A stretch of 64,000 bases of DNA, taken from Sphingobacterium sp. ML3W. Lineage in GTDB: Bacteria > Bacteroidota > Bacteroidia > Sphingobacteriales > Sphingobacteriaceae. Shown piece by piece: positions 17,058 through 25,292 of this stretch. Both the position numbers and the translations under genes were made by a program. How positions within the stretch are numbered: the first letter of the stretch is position 1; each line of letters begins with the position of its first letter. The notes below the pieces were generated by a model, which saw only the letters and a list, made by a program, of their open reading frames with translations, had not been told where the DNA came from and made no database searches. The DNA lies in assembly GCF_000747525.1 (NCBI RefSeq), contig NZ_CP009278.1, forward strand, positions 1 to 64,000. The letters are read 5' to 3'.

Positions 17058-19418
17058 TTACAGCCTTTCTTGTTCATCGGTTTTCTTTTTGCTATCGTTA
17101 ATCAAGTTACCTCCAAAATTATATTTTAACGTGAGACCAAAACGTCTTGAATCTGGTTTATCATTGTAATGATAGTTTGTTAAATCGCTTTGTGAATATC
17201 CCTTTTCCCGATACGTATTAAAAGCATCATTAAGGGAAATAGCAACGTCTAGCTTATTATTAAAAAACGAACGCTTAACTCCAAAATCCATAAAAAAGAT
17301 ATCATTCGTTAGGTAGACACCTCTAAGCTCCTGAGAGGTGTATTTAAGTGAAATGTCTACCGAATAATGTTTCAGAAATTTTATTTGTTGCTGTAGAGAT
17401 ACTGAGGTTGCCCATTTTTCAATATTATTTTCAACACCAGATTCTGAAATTGGATATTTTGTATAATTTGCACCCGTCATCAATTGAATGTCCCAATTAG
17501 TAATTACTTTCAACGGTGTTATTACAGTGAGGTCCAATCTTTCAAAATTTTCAAAGTTGGTACTTTGCGACCGTATGGTTACGCCATTGGGATCGTAAGA
17601 AAGGCTGCGAGAAATGTAATTGCTTCGTTTACCATATTCCGCCGTAAAAATATATTTATTTGCTATCACATAAGAAGCCGATGACAACCAAGCCATCTCT
17701 GGGACTAAATCGGGATTCCCATCAAAATAAAAATATTCGTCATTATACCATCTTACGGGATTCAACTCAGAATAGGCAGGACGATTAATCCTTCTACTTA
17801 TAGATACGTTAAGTTTGTTGTCATTTTCAAATTGATGACCGACCGATAAATTAGGGAAAAATCGAGTATATTCATTCTTCCGATTAAATTGGGTATCAAT
17901 TAAACTGGAATTTGATGAAGTGTGTTCAACTCTTAAACCAAGATCAATAGACGTTTTACCAAAAGATTTTGAGGCTGAACCATAAACAGCACTTATTTGT
18001 TCTTTGTATTTGAAATGATCGTTCATTGAAGGAATTGGTAAATACTCGCCATTGATCAACTCTTCTGAATGAAAATTATTGTCATTGGTCACTTCAGCAA
18101 ACTTTAATCCTGTTTTCATGTTAATTCCTTCAAAAGGCAATTCTGCATCTATCTGAGCTGATTTTATTTTAATAGACCCTGGTTGATGGGTACGGATATT
18201 ATTGATAAAAAGTGTGTTTCCATTTGCTCCTGTATGCGTTCCAATCATCACTGCATCAGAGTAATTTCTATAAGAAATATATCGGGCATCAGCAGTTATT
18301 TTTTTTCCCATTGAATCGATGAGAAACTGATAATCTAAATTATAGGCATCATAATGATAGGGTTCTTTTAATTCATAAGTAGAATATACTTTTGAAAGCA
18401 ATGTACCATCTTCTTTTTTCTTTAAAATATCTGAAGTTTTTGTTCCAGAGAAATCATCAAGATATCCATGATAGTGCATTCCCAAGGTGTGCCTAGGTGA
18501 GAAGTTCCAATTACCACCTACTTTATAGGTATAATAATATATTTGGAAAGGGATAGTGTTGCTTCTTTCCAAATTAATACGTTCTCCATTTTCAATTATG
18601 CTGTTGCCACTTGTGCTATTTCTTTCTCGATGTGGTGTATTGTAATCAAATGAACCATAAACACTCCATTTTTCTTCATTGATACTTGCTGATATATTTT
18701 GATTATTCATCCAAAAAGTACCTTTGGAAATACCACTGCGTAAACTAAGTGCATAACCTTTACTTTTATTTTTTTTGGTTACAATGTTAATAAGGCCAGT
18801 ATTTCCTGAAGCATCAAATGCTGCGGAAGGATTAGTTATCAATTCGATTTTTCTGATATCATCCGCATTTAAACCTTTGAGATAAATGCCGAGTTGATTG
18901 CCAGAAATGAAACTCATCTTACCGTCTATCATGACATTAACACCAGAACCTCGCAGTGAAATGTCATCGTTCTGACTGACTCCTATTCCAGGAATTTTTT
19001 TCAACAAATCGAATGCGGAAATACCACTGTTTGTAGCATTATTAGAAACATTAAATGTTAATTTACCTTTATCTGCCTCAATAACTGGCTTTTTGAATGT
19101 AACGGTAACTTCCTCTAATGCAGTCTCATCATTTTTCAGCGACACATTCAGAATTGCTGATTCGCCCACTTTTTTTTCCTGTGTTGCCATACCAATAAAT
19201 GAAAAAACCAGTACAGTTCCTTTTCGAGTATTAATGGAATAGTCGCCTTCCAAATCGGAGAGGATTCCTGCATCTGTTCCTTTTACCTGAATATTAACCC
19301 CGGGTAAAGACATATTTTCGGAATCTGTTACCTTTCCTTTAATTTCTATATTCTGTGCAAAAATACAAGTTGGGATTGCTATCAAAATAAAAGTTAATAT
19401 GCAGTTTAATATTTTCAT
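17058..19418 (-). CDS. outer-membrane beta-barrel family TonB-dependent receptor
   Basis: 786 residues: signal peptide (1-21), carboxypeptidase-regulatory-like domain (about 25-110), plug domain (about 120-215) with LLKKIPGIGVSQNDDISLRG and VMIDGK features, and a long barrel of the OMP_b-brl family used by non-FyuA receptors. The C-terminus runs past the final strand into a charged tail KKKTDEQERL rather than ending in an aromatic residue. It lies between the truncated ABC-2 permease (49 bases upstream) and the FyuA-like receptor operon, from which it is separated by 264 bases. It probably brings a second ligand or a peptide into the same pathway. The ligand is unknown. Confidence 0.87.
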   Translation of the reverse strand: MKILNCILTFILIAIPTCIFAQNIEIKGKVTDSENMSLPGVNIQVKGTDAGILSDLEGDYSINTRKGTVLVFSFIGMATQEKKVGESAILNVSLKNDETALEEVTVTFKKPVIEADKGKLTFNVSNNATNSGISAFDLLKKIPGIGVSQNDDISLRGSGVNVMIDGKMSFISGNQLGIYLKGLNADDIRKIELITNPSAAFDASGNTGLINIVTKKNKSKGYALSLRSGISKGTFWMNNQNISASINEEKWSVYGSFDYNTPHRERNSTSGNSIIENGERINLERSNTIPFQIYYYTYKVGGNWNFSPRHTLGMHYHGYLDDFSGTKTSDILKKKEDGTLLSKVYSTYELKEPYHYDAYNLDYQFLIDSMGKKITADARYISYRNYSDAVMIGTHTGANGNTLFINNIRTHQPGSIKIKSAQIDAELPFEGINMKTGLKFAEVTNDNNFHSEELINGEYLPIPSMNDHFKYKEQISAVYGSASKSFGKTSIDLGLRVEHTSSNSSLIDTQFNRKNEYTRFFPNLSVGHQFENDNKLNVSISRRINRPAYSELNPVRWYNDEYFYFDGNPDLVPEMAWLSSASYVIANKYIFTAEYGKRSNYISRSLSYDPNGVTIRSQSTNFENFERLDLTVITPLKVITNWDIQLMTGANYTKYPISESGVENNIEKWATSVSLQQQIKFLKHYSVDISLKYTSQELRGVYLTNDIFFMDFGVKRSFFNNKLDVAISLNDAFNTYREKGYSQSDLTNYHYNDKPDSRRFGLTLKYNFGGNLINDSKKKTDEQERL

Positions 19419-19468
19419 TTAGTTTTAATATTCTTATGTTTTACACTAATGTAGTATGCTTTGTGATA

Positions 19469-20644
19469 TCATTTTTCAGTGTTTGTTTTAAAAGCTTCCA
19501 CATATTCAAGAAATTTTTCTCTATCAATAGTTTCTTTATTCCAACTGTCATTTAGAATGAATTTCACTTTTTTATCAATCATTTCCTGAATTTTAACTCT
19601 GAATTTTTGATAAGCATAGTAGTCCGTTTCGCTTAAACGATTCATTGTGTTTTGAAACCAATTTAGAGGGTTGACCCAAGAAGTGTATCGTATGAATTGA
19701 TTTTTGCTTTCGTTGCTATCCTCAATTTGTTTTGCTGCATCTTTCATCAGCTTATTAATAAGCCCACTGGTCGAATTCCCTATAATACCTTCGTCAATAA
19801 CAGTCTCTTTTGATAGTTTAGTCGCTTGAAGTTCAGGGTAGTGAATCAAAAGTTTTTTCTTCACTGTATCCGCCGGTAAATCATATATTTTATAGGTTTC
19901 ATCCCGACTTGCATCCAAATAATCCGTCATATAGCTTGTTGGGTATTTTAAAGATAAAATTTGGTGTGTAGCACCTGGAATAATAACCCCAAACAATAAC
20001 CAAATAGAAGCCATTTTTATCGCCTGATTAGCACTTCCTTTTCCTTTAAGATTAATGTAATAGAAGATACCAAACCAAAGGAATGTATAAAACAGTACCA
20101 ATAAATACATCATCAAAAATGTACCAGATAAATCAAATAGTGCATTAGTGAGTGCAGCATAAACTAGCATTAGTATAAGTAGCAATGCTATTATTAAAAA
20201 AAAGTAGAAACTAAATCTTGCCAATAACCATTTACTGAATGAAGGATTATTAACCTGTACCAAACGATCAAAGTTTAAATCTTTTTCAAGGCCTCCAATA
20301 TTGAATAGCAAGATGATGAGCAAAATGGGCAACAGATAAATGATGATAAAACTAAAATCTAATGCCCCAATAGCTAGCCTTTCTGGATTTGCCATTTCTT
20401 CGGAAAGGTCAGAATCAAAAGTAGAACTCCAATTGGTTACCTGCTTATAATATCCAAATTGTTCTACTTGCCCCATGCTAAAGGGCATCATTTGTGAAGG
20501 CTCCTTAATTGCCGAAGCTGGAGCGTACCATATAGCCCGCATTGGAGTGGTTACATCTATCCAAGGTTTATCATCAGGACCCTTTTTACTTGCATCATAC
20601 CAACTGATTACTTCTGTGATGGTTTCCTTGTTTTTACTTTTTTT
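19469..20644 (-). pseudogene. ABC-2 permease (DUF3526-type), 5' end removed at IS junction
   Basis: The frame is open from the stop at 19469 through the internal Met at 20542 and up to the IS edge at 20645, reading SKNKETITEVISWYDASKKG before that Met, so the start codon and roughly the first 100-150 residues of a normal DUF3526 protein are missing. Remaining features are a membrane helix pair (IIIYLLPILLIILLFNIGG), further helices (FYFFLIIALLLILMLVYAAL; YLLVLFYTFLWFGIFYYI) and a long soluble tail. DUF3526 permeases normally work with an ABC ATPase and a TBDR, here the neighbouring genes. The missing 5' part is not on the far side of the IS, so this is deletion rather than simple insertion. 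Confidence 0.85.
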
Positions 20645-21993
20645 CAGTAGCGTCCTAAACGTTGAAAAAAGTGGCGGTGTTTTGCTATAGCAAAGTTGCT
20701 ATATTTAAATCGTCAAATTTTAACACACCGCCATGGTAAATTTAAACGTTTTTAGTCAGATTTTATCACTTATCGACCGCGAATTATTCAAGGTTTTGGT
20801 TGCTAAGCACAAGAGTGACAAACATTGTAAAGGGATCAACAGCTGGACGCATCTTGCTAGCATGTTGTTTTGCCATTTTTCTTCTGCAGATTCAGTTCGT
20901 GATATCAGTAATGGCTTACGTAGTACGACTGGTAATTTGAACCATTTAGGTGTTGGTAGAGCACCCAGCAAGTCCAATATTTCCTATATCAACAAGCACC
21001 GCACCCATGAACTCTTTAAAGATCTGTACTTTTCGCTATTAGATAAGCTATGGCAAAAGGATACCCATTTGCGCAAAGATCTAACGCAATTAAAGCGCAA
21101 GGTTTATCTGATGGATGCCAGTATCATCCCTTTATGTTTATCTGTATTTGACTGGGCTAAATTTAGAAGCACCAAAGGTGCTGTAAAACTGCACACTGTG
21201 CTGGATTATGATGGATGTCTTCCTGTTTTCATGCAGATTACAGACGGGAAAGTTCATGAAAGCCAGCGTGCGGGTAGCTATAGTTTTTCCAAAGGAAGCG
21301 TTGTAGTGGTGGATAGAGGTTATGTGGATTACAACTGGCTCGGGGATTTGGACAGCAGAGGTTGTTATTTTGTTACCAGGAGTAAAACTAACATGAAGTA
21401 CAACGTTATCAAGTCATACCAGAGTGAAGCACTCCTTGAAAAGGGAATCATTAAAGATGAGATCATTGAGCTTTCTGGTCCATCAGCAGATAGATACAAC
21501 TCTAAACCATTACGCTTGATTCACTTTTGGGACAGCAGCACAGACAACCAGTACCACTTTCTGACAAATAATATCCAATGGAAGGCATCACTAGTAGCTA
21601 ACATTTATAAACAGCGATGGCAGATCGAGATTTTCTTCAAGCATCTGAAGCAACGCTTAAAAATATCATCTTTTGTGGGTACTTCTGAAAATGCGGTCAT
21701 GATCCAAATATGGACTTCGTTGATTGGAATATTACTGCTCAAATACCTTCAGAAGAAGGCTAAATACGATTGGAATCTGTCTAACTTGGTCGGGTTTATC
21801 AGGATGAATATATTCGTGAAAATAAATATATGGCAATGGATAGATGATCCTTTTATCAGGCCACCAGTTAAGGGTAAAAATGGACAGCTACAGATATTCT
21901 CAGACTAAAAAATAGGGTCAAAATTGAAATTATCTAAAAATAGATACTGTTTCAAGGGAAACACGCGCCTAAAATTTATTTAGGACGGAAGTG
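20645..21993 (+). mobile_element. IS4-family insertion sequence, copy A (1349 bp)
   Basis: Ends are defined by comparison with copy C (52774-54122), which appears identical base for base: CAGTAGCGTCCTAAA at the left and the inverted CACTTCCGTCCTAAA at the right (12 of 15 matching). No target-site duplication is visible (left flank ends ACTTTTTTTT, right flank begins ATTGTGGATA). The left neighbour is a truncated permease. Confidence 0.92.
20733..21908 (+). CDS. IS4-family transposase (copy A)
   Basis: 391 residues. The N-terminal DUF4372-type DNA-binding region (about 1-75, WTHLASMLFCHFSSADS) precedes a DDE domain. Catalytic residues are Asp in YLMDASIIPL (near residue 128), Asp in VVVDRGYVDY (near 195) and Glu in YKQRWQIEIFFKHLKQ (near 295), which is the Y(2)R(3)E(6)K signature of the IS4 family. 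It cuts and rejoins the IS ends. The protein is identical to the one at 52862-54037 and about three-quarters identical by eye to 22415-23584. Start is 88 bases inside the left end. Intact and presumably active. Confidence 0.95.
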   Translation: MVNLNVFSQILSLIDRELFKVLVAKHKSDKHCKGINSWTHLASMLFCHFSSADSVRDISNGLRSTTGNLNHLGVGRAPSKSNISYINKHRTHELFKDLYFSLLDKLWQKDTHLRKDLTQLKRKVYLMDASIIPLCLSVFDWAKFRSTKGAVKLHTVLDYDGCLPVFMQITDGKVHESQRAGSYSFSKGSVVVVDRGYVDYNWLGDLDSRGCYFVTRSKTNMKYNVIKSYQSEALLEKGIIKDEIIELSGPSADRYNSKPLRLIHFWDSSTDNQYHFLTNNIQWKASLVANIYKQRWQIEIFFKHLKQRLKISSFVGTSENAVMIQIWTSLIGILLLKYLQKKAKYDWNLSNLVGFIRMNIFVKINIWQWIDDPFIRPPVKGKNGQLQIFSD

Positions 21994-22316
21994 ATTGTGG
22001 ATAATTAAACATCTTGCAATAGCAGCTGCCTCCGCATGATTTCAGGCATTAATGTAAGTCTGATAAGCAAAATAATAATTTTATTAATAAATCTTTCTAG
22101 TCCTTCATTAAACCAATATGCTATTTTTTAACCAGGTTCTTTTAAAGGCGTCCAAGAATTCATACAAAAACTCACTAACGAAAATCTTTCGATTCCAGTG
22201 ATCTGGTGTATTATTTTAGGTTCCATAAAATATATAATGGTATTATCAAGTTGAATGTACTTACTTAGTCCCTAAATAAATTTAACAATAATTCTTCACA
22301 ATAGTATATTTTATTT
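21994..22316. other. 323-base spacer between two IS4-family elements
   Basis: No convincing gene. A short plus-strand open stretch (SFKGVQEFIQKLTNENLS, near 22140-22200) and minus-strand fragments look like gene debris but are not recognised. AGTCCCTAAATAAAT near 22267 faintly resembles an IS end. Confidence 0.4.
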
Positions 22317-23685
22317 CAGTAGCGTCCTAAACGATTTGGAGAAGGGTTAAAAAAGGCGGTGTTTAGCTATTTAAAAAATAGCTAACTTGAAATTGGAAAA
22401 AATCACACACCGCCATGATAAATATAAATGTTTTTAGCCAGATTCTGTCGTTGATCGATCGGGATATTTTCAAAAACCTGGTAAGTAGCTACAATAGTGA
22501 CAAGCATCAGAAAGGCCTTACCAGTTGGACCCACCTTGTGAGCATGTTATTCTGTCATTTATCATCCTCTGATTCGGTACGTGATATCAGCAATGGTCTA
22601 CGTAGTACTACTGGCAACATGAGCCATATGGGCATTTCCAGAGCACCCAGTAAATCGAGTATCTCTTATATGAATGAGCATCGGGACTTTAATCTGTTTA
22701 GGGATCTATATTTTGCTCTTCTTTCCAGCCTATGGAATAAGGATGTTAATCATCGAAAAGAATTACGGTCCTTGAAACGTGAGGTATACCTGATGGATGC
22801 CAGCGTGATCCCACTGTGCCTTTCGATGTTTGACTGGGCCACATTTCGCAGCAATAAAGGGGCTGCCAAACTGCACACTGTCCTGGATTATGATGGCTGT
22901 CTTCCGGTTTTCATGGAGATTACCGATGGTAAGGTACATGAAAGCAAAAAGGCAAACAGCTTTGCTTTCCCTAAGGGAAGTGTCGTTGTTGTGGACCGTG
23001 GATACGTTGATTTTCAGTGGATGAACGTTTTGGACAGCAAGGGGTGTTATTTTGTTACGCGTAGCAAAAGCAATATGAGATACAGCGTAAACAAGAGCTA
23101 TCAGAGCGAGGCTATGCGAGAAAGCGGCATCATTAAGGATCAGATCATTACCTTGGAGGGAACGGCATCAAAACGTTATGGAAACAAAAAACTTAGACTG
23201 GTACACGTTTTGGACAGCACAACAGGTAATGAGTATGAATTTTTAACCAATAACCTGCAATGGAAACCTGCCATGGTCTCTATGATATATAAACAGCGAT
23301 GGCAGATTGAGATCTTTTTTAAACATCTCAAACAAAGACTCAAGGTGACAAGCTTTATTGGAACTTCGGAAAATGCAGTTCAGATCCAGATATGGACGGC
23401 ATTGATCGGGATACTTTTATTGAAATACATTCAAAACAAGGTGATCTACAAATGGAATCTATCCAATTTGGTCAGTTTTATCAGGATGAATATATTTGTG
23501 AAAATTGACTTTTGGAAATGGGCAAATGATCCATTTATAAAGGATAAAATCCCAGATAAAAATGGACAATTAGGTGTCTTTTGAAAATAACAGAGGGTAT
23601 AACATTGTAAAAACTCAAAATACAAGCGTATTGAGGGTAAATAATGAGATTTTTTTAACCCTAATTTTTATTTAGGACGCTACTG
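22317..23685 (+). mobile_element. IS4-family insertion sequence, copy B, divergent relative (1369 bp)
   Basis: Bounded by perfect 15-bp inverted repeats CAGTAGCGTCCTAAA (22317-22331 and inverted at 23671-23685). No target duplication is seen (TATTTTATTT left, AACCAAAATG right). Its right edge interrupts a dehydrogenase gene whose remainder is absent on the left. Confidence 0.93.
22415..23584 (+). CDS. IS4-family transposase (copy B)
   Basis: 389 residues, same architecture as the copy A enzyme: DUF4372-like N-terminus and a DDE domain with YLMDASVIPL, VVVDRGYVDF and YKQRWQIEIFFKHLKQ holding the catalytic Asp, Asp and Glu. Divergence from copy A is spread along the whole length, so it is a distinct but related IS type that arrived separately. 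No stops or shifts. Because the two IS types share end sequences closely, their transposases may cross-recognise ends; that is inference. Confidence 0.94.
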   Translation: MININVFSQILSLIDRDIFKNLVSSYNSDKHQKGLTSWTHLVSMLFCHLSSSDSVRDISNGLRSTTGNMSHMGISRAPSKSSISYMNEHRDFNLFRDLYFALLSSLWNKDVNHRKELRSLKREVYLMDASVIPLCLSMFDWATFRSNKGAAKLHTVLDYDGCLPVFMEITDGKVHESKKANSFAFPKGSVVVVDRGYVDFQWMNVLDSKGCYFVTRSKSNMRYSVNKSYQSEAMRESGIIKDQIITLEGTASKRYGNKKLRLVHVLDSTTGNEYEFLTNNLQWKPAMVSMIYKQRWQIEIFFKHLKQRLKVTSFIGTSENAVQIQIWTALIGILLLKYIQNKVIYKWNLSNLVSFIRMNIFVKIDFWKWANDPFIKDKIPDKNGQLGVF

Positions 23686-24042
23686 AACCAAAATGTCCAA
23701 ATTCTTTCATCGTTTGCTGGACAATCTTAATGCAGTGCTTTTCTTCAGAAATATCTCCTGCAATTAACTCCACGTCTGCCATGGCTTTGGATTTGATATA
23801 ATGTTTCATTAGTATCTTTATGTTCATTTAGGTAACTGATCATAATATCCGCGCCTTCTTGCGCAAAATCAAGTGCAACTGCTCTACCTATTCCACTTTC
23901 ACCGCCGGTGATTAAAGCTACTTTACCATTAGGTATGCTCGCTCGGACTAAACAAAGGGGTTAGGTTTTATCTCCGTTTCCTGGCCGGGTTGGTGATTTT
24001 GATGCCGTTTAGGTCTAAGTTTTTTTCCTTTACTGGTTTCAT
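23686..24042 (-). pseudogene. SDR-family oxidoreductase, 3' part lost at IS copy B and frameshifted
   Basis: Minus-strand fragments read MKPVKEKNLDLNG from 24042, then in another frame QPGQETEIKPNPFV and a stop. They continue as GKVALITGGESGIGRAVALDFAQEGADIMISYLNE (split; TGGESGIG is the cofactor motif) and, after one more frame change near 23810, as KAMADVELIAGDISEEKHC and IVQQTMKEFGHFG. This matches the first third of the stress-type SDR group with an N-terminal PGQE-E-KP extension. The sequence stops exactly at the IS edge. At least two frame changes plus truncation make it dead. Confidence 0.82.
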
Positions 24043-24102
24043 AATAGTAACATTAAAGTGTATGAAATAACAACACTCCCTACATAGATTGTTGAATATT
24101 TT

Positions 24103-24282
24103 TCATTCTTTAAAATATAATGCAAATACAGTTAAGGCAACCAATACCAAAAGGATTCCTATACTCATCAACCAAAGGCTTACTGTACTTGCAACAGTAG
24201 CATAAGCCGATTTGAACAGCATGGCTGCGGTCGCAAATAGCAGAAGTGATATGCCCATTTTTCGTTTGTTTCTGTCAAACAT
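24103..24282 (-). CDS. small two-helix membrane protein
   Basis: 59 residues, MFDRNKRKMG start, with two hydrophobic segments (about 9-27 and 33-55: ISLLLFATAAMLF and LWLMSIGILLVLVALTVFALYF) and a short polar N-terminus. No family is recognised. It is the only intact frame between the dead dehydrogenase and the cysteine-rich gene, and such small membrane proteins often travel with stress-type SDR genes in Bacteroidota. Supported by an uninterrupted frame with sensible topology; expression is unproven. Confidence 0.6.
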   Translation of the reverse strand: MFDRNKRKMGISLLLFATAAMLFKSAYATVASTVSLWLMSIGILLVLVALTVFALYFKE

Positions 24283-24416
24283 GATATTGGGTCACTTAGA
24301 TAGAAACAATTAAAAGCTCAAATGGTTCATTTTTCAGGAAAACAGGTATGTCATTCTATCAAGAATTCAAATCAACCCCGGATTAAGAGTGTTTTTTAAT
24401 CAACAAATATAAAGTT

Positions 24417-24779
24417 ATGGGATATCATGAATGGAAATCATGCATTGATGTATGTCTGGAATGCGCGGCAATTTGTAACCATTGCGCAAGTTCCTGCACT
24501 AAGGAAGAAGATGTTAAAATGATGGCTGCTTGTATTGAATTGGATATGCAATGCATCTCGGTTTGTTACACAGCTGCTCAACTGATGAGCTTTGGAAGTC
24601 CTCAGGCCAAAAAACTGTGCAGGATTTGCGCAGAGATCTGCGGTCCCACAGGATCTGAATGTAGTAAACACAATACCGAGCATTGGAAGGAACGTCCTGA
24701 GGCTTGTCTGCATTGTGCGCAGGATTGTAGAAAAATGGCCGCTAAATATTTAGCATTAAGTTATGGAATCAAAAAATGA
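24417..24779 (+). CDS. four-helix-bundle copper-binding-type protein (DUF326-like)
   Basis: 120 residues with 16 cysteines spaced mainly as CxxC and CxxxC along predicted helices (SCIDVCLECAAICNHCASSC at about residues 8-27, CRICAEIC near 70, CLHCAQDC near 97). This pattern is that of the DUF326/Csp family, in which cysteines line the core of a four-helix bundle and bind many Cu(I) ions. No signal peptide, so it is cytosolic storage or buffering if functional. The last bases overlap the start of a dead AHSA1-like frame at 24763. Family assignment is from the cysteine pattern and fold style; metal binding is inferred. Confidence 0.85.
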   Translation: MGYHEWKSCIDVCLECAAICNHCASSCTKEEDVKMMAACIELDMQCISVCYTAAQLMSFGSPQAKKLCRICAEICGPTGSECSKHNTEHWKERPEACLHCAQDCRKMAAKYLALSYGIKK

Positions 24780-24924
24780 ACGTGTAGATTCTGGTTTCAG
24801 GATCATCAAGGCGCCAGCGCATCGCATCTACCAATGCCGGCCTTCATTGGGGATTGAACTGAAGGTTATTAGTTTGATCCACAAAGACCTATATCTTACA
24901 GCTTTTAAAAAGGCAGGTTTTTAA
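24763..24924 (+). pseudogene. AHSA1/SRPBCC-domain protein, N-terminal remnant
   Basis: A 53-codon frame begins ATG at 24763, overlapping the previous gene by 17 bases. Its first ~24 residues (ESKNERVDSGFRIIKAPAHRIYQ) look like the start of an activator-of-Hsp90-ATPase-type SRPBCC protein, which normally continues 'AFINPEAL...'. After that it diverges into unrelated sequence and ends at 24924 inside a hairpin. The overlap suggests it was once translationally coupled to the copper-type gene. Short homology, so moderate confidence. Confidence 0.5.
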
Positions 24925-24931
24925 GCCTGCC
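24911..24931. terminator. terminator-like hairpin
   Basis: GGCAGG / CCTGCC arms (24912-24917, 24926-24931) with a T-rich loop follow the copper-type gene and remnant. An A-run precedes it, but no clear T-run follows, so it may act mainly on the minus strand. Confidence 0.4.
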
Positions 24932-25009
24932 CTATAATTGCTATGTATTTAATTTTAAGGGTCGTAAGCTAACCGGATGTTTTCTATCAGAGTCACAAAA
25001 GCTGGCTTT

Positions 25010-25192
25010 TCAGCCGGTATTTCCTTTTTGAGCATTTTCAACCTTCTTGCCTAAAAATTGGATTTTAATTTCGCTGAACAAGGATTCATATTCTGCAATC
25101 AGCACCGAAAGGTTGGCCAATTGCTTTTCATGATCATAATGTATCTTTTCCAACGCTATGCAAGAATGTGAAAGTTTGGAGCAAACTTTCAC
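25010..25192 (-). CDS. short hypothetical frame, possible coiled-coil fragment
   Basis: 60 codons. The central part (LEKIHYDHEKQLANLSVL, IAEYESLFSEIKIQFLGKK) has heptad-like leucine spacing and could be the tail of a larger protein. The proposed start lies inside an inverted repeat (25166-25199), so the N-terminal residues are doubtful, and no family is recognised. Treated as a weak candidate. Confidence 0.22.
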   Translation of the reverse strand: MKVCSKLSHSCIALEKIHYDHEKQLANLSVLIAEYESLFSEIKIQFLGKKVENAQKGNTG

Positions 25193-25199
25193 ATTTTTG
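25166..25199. terminator. 12-bp perfect inverted repeat with T-run
   Basis: ATGTGAAAGTTT (25166-25177) and AAACTTTCACAT (25183-25194) flank a 5-base loop and are followed by TTTTT. It looks like an intrinsic terminator for plus-strand transcripts from the copper-type gene. Confidence 0.6.
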
Positions 25200-25292
25200 C
25201 GACGTGCTGCCTAACAACCTTTCCAATTGAAGTAGGACATCAATTAGATGCGCATGCCACGTTTTACTGATGTCCTGCATTGTTATTGACAG

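Noticed and set aside
22260..22275. A third IS end (AGTCCCTAAATAAAT) left of copy B
   Set aside because: Only a partial match to the CGTCCTAAATAAA end and no adjoining IS body.
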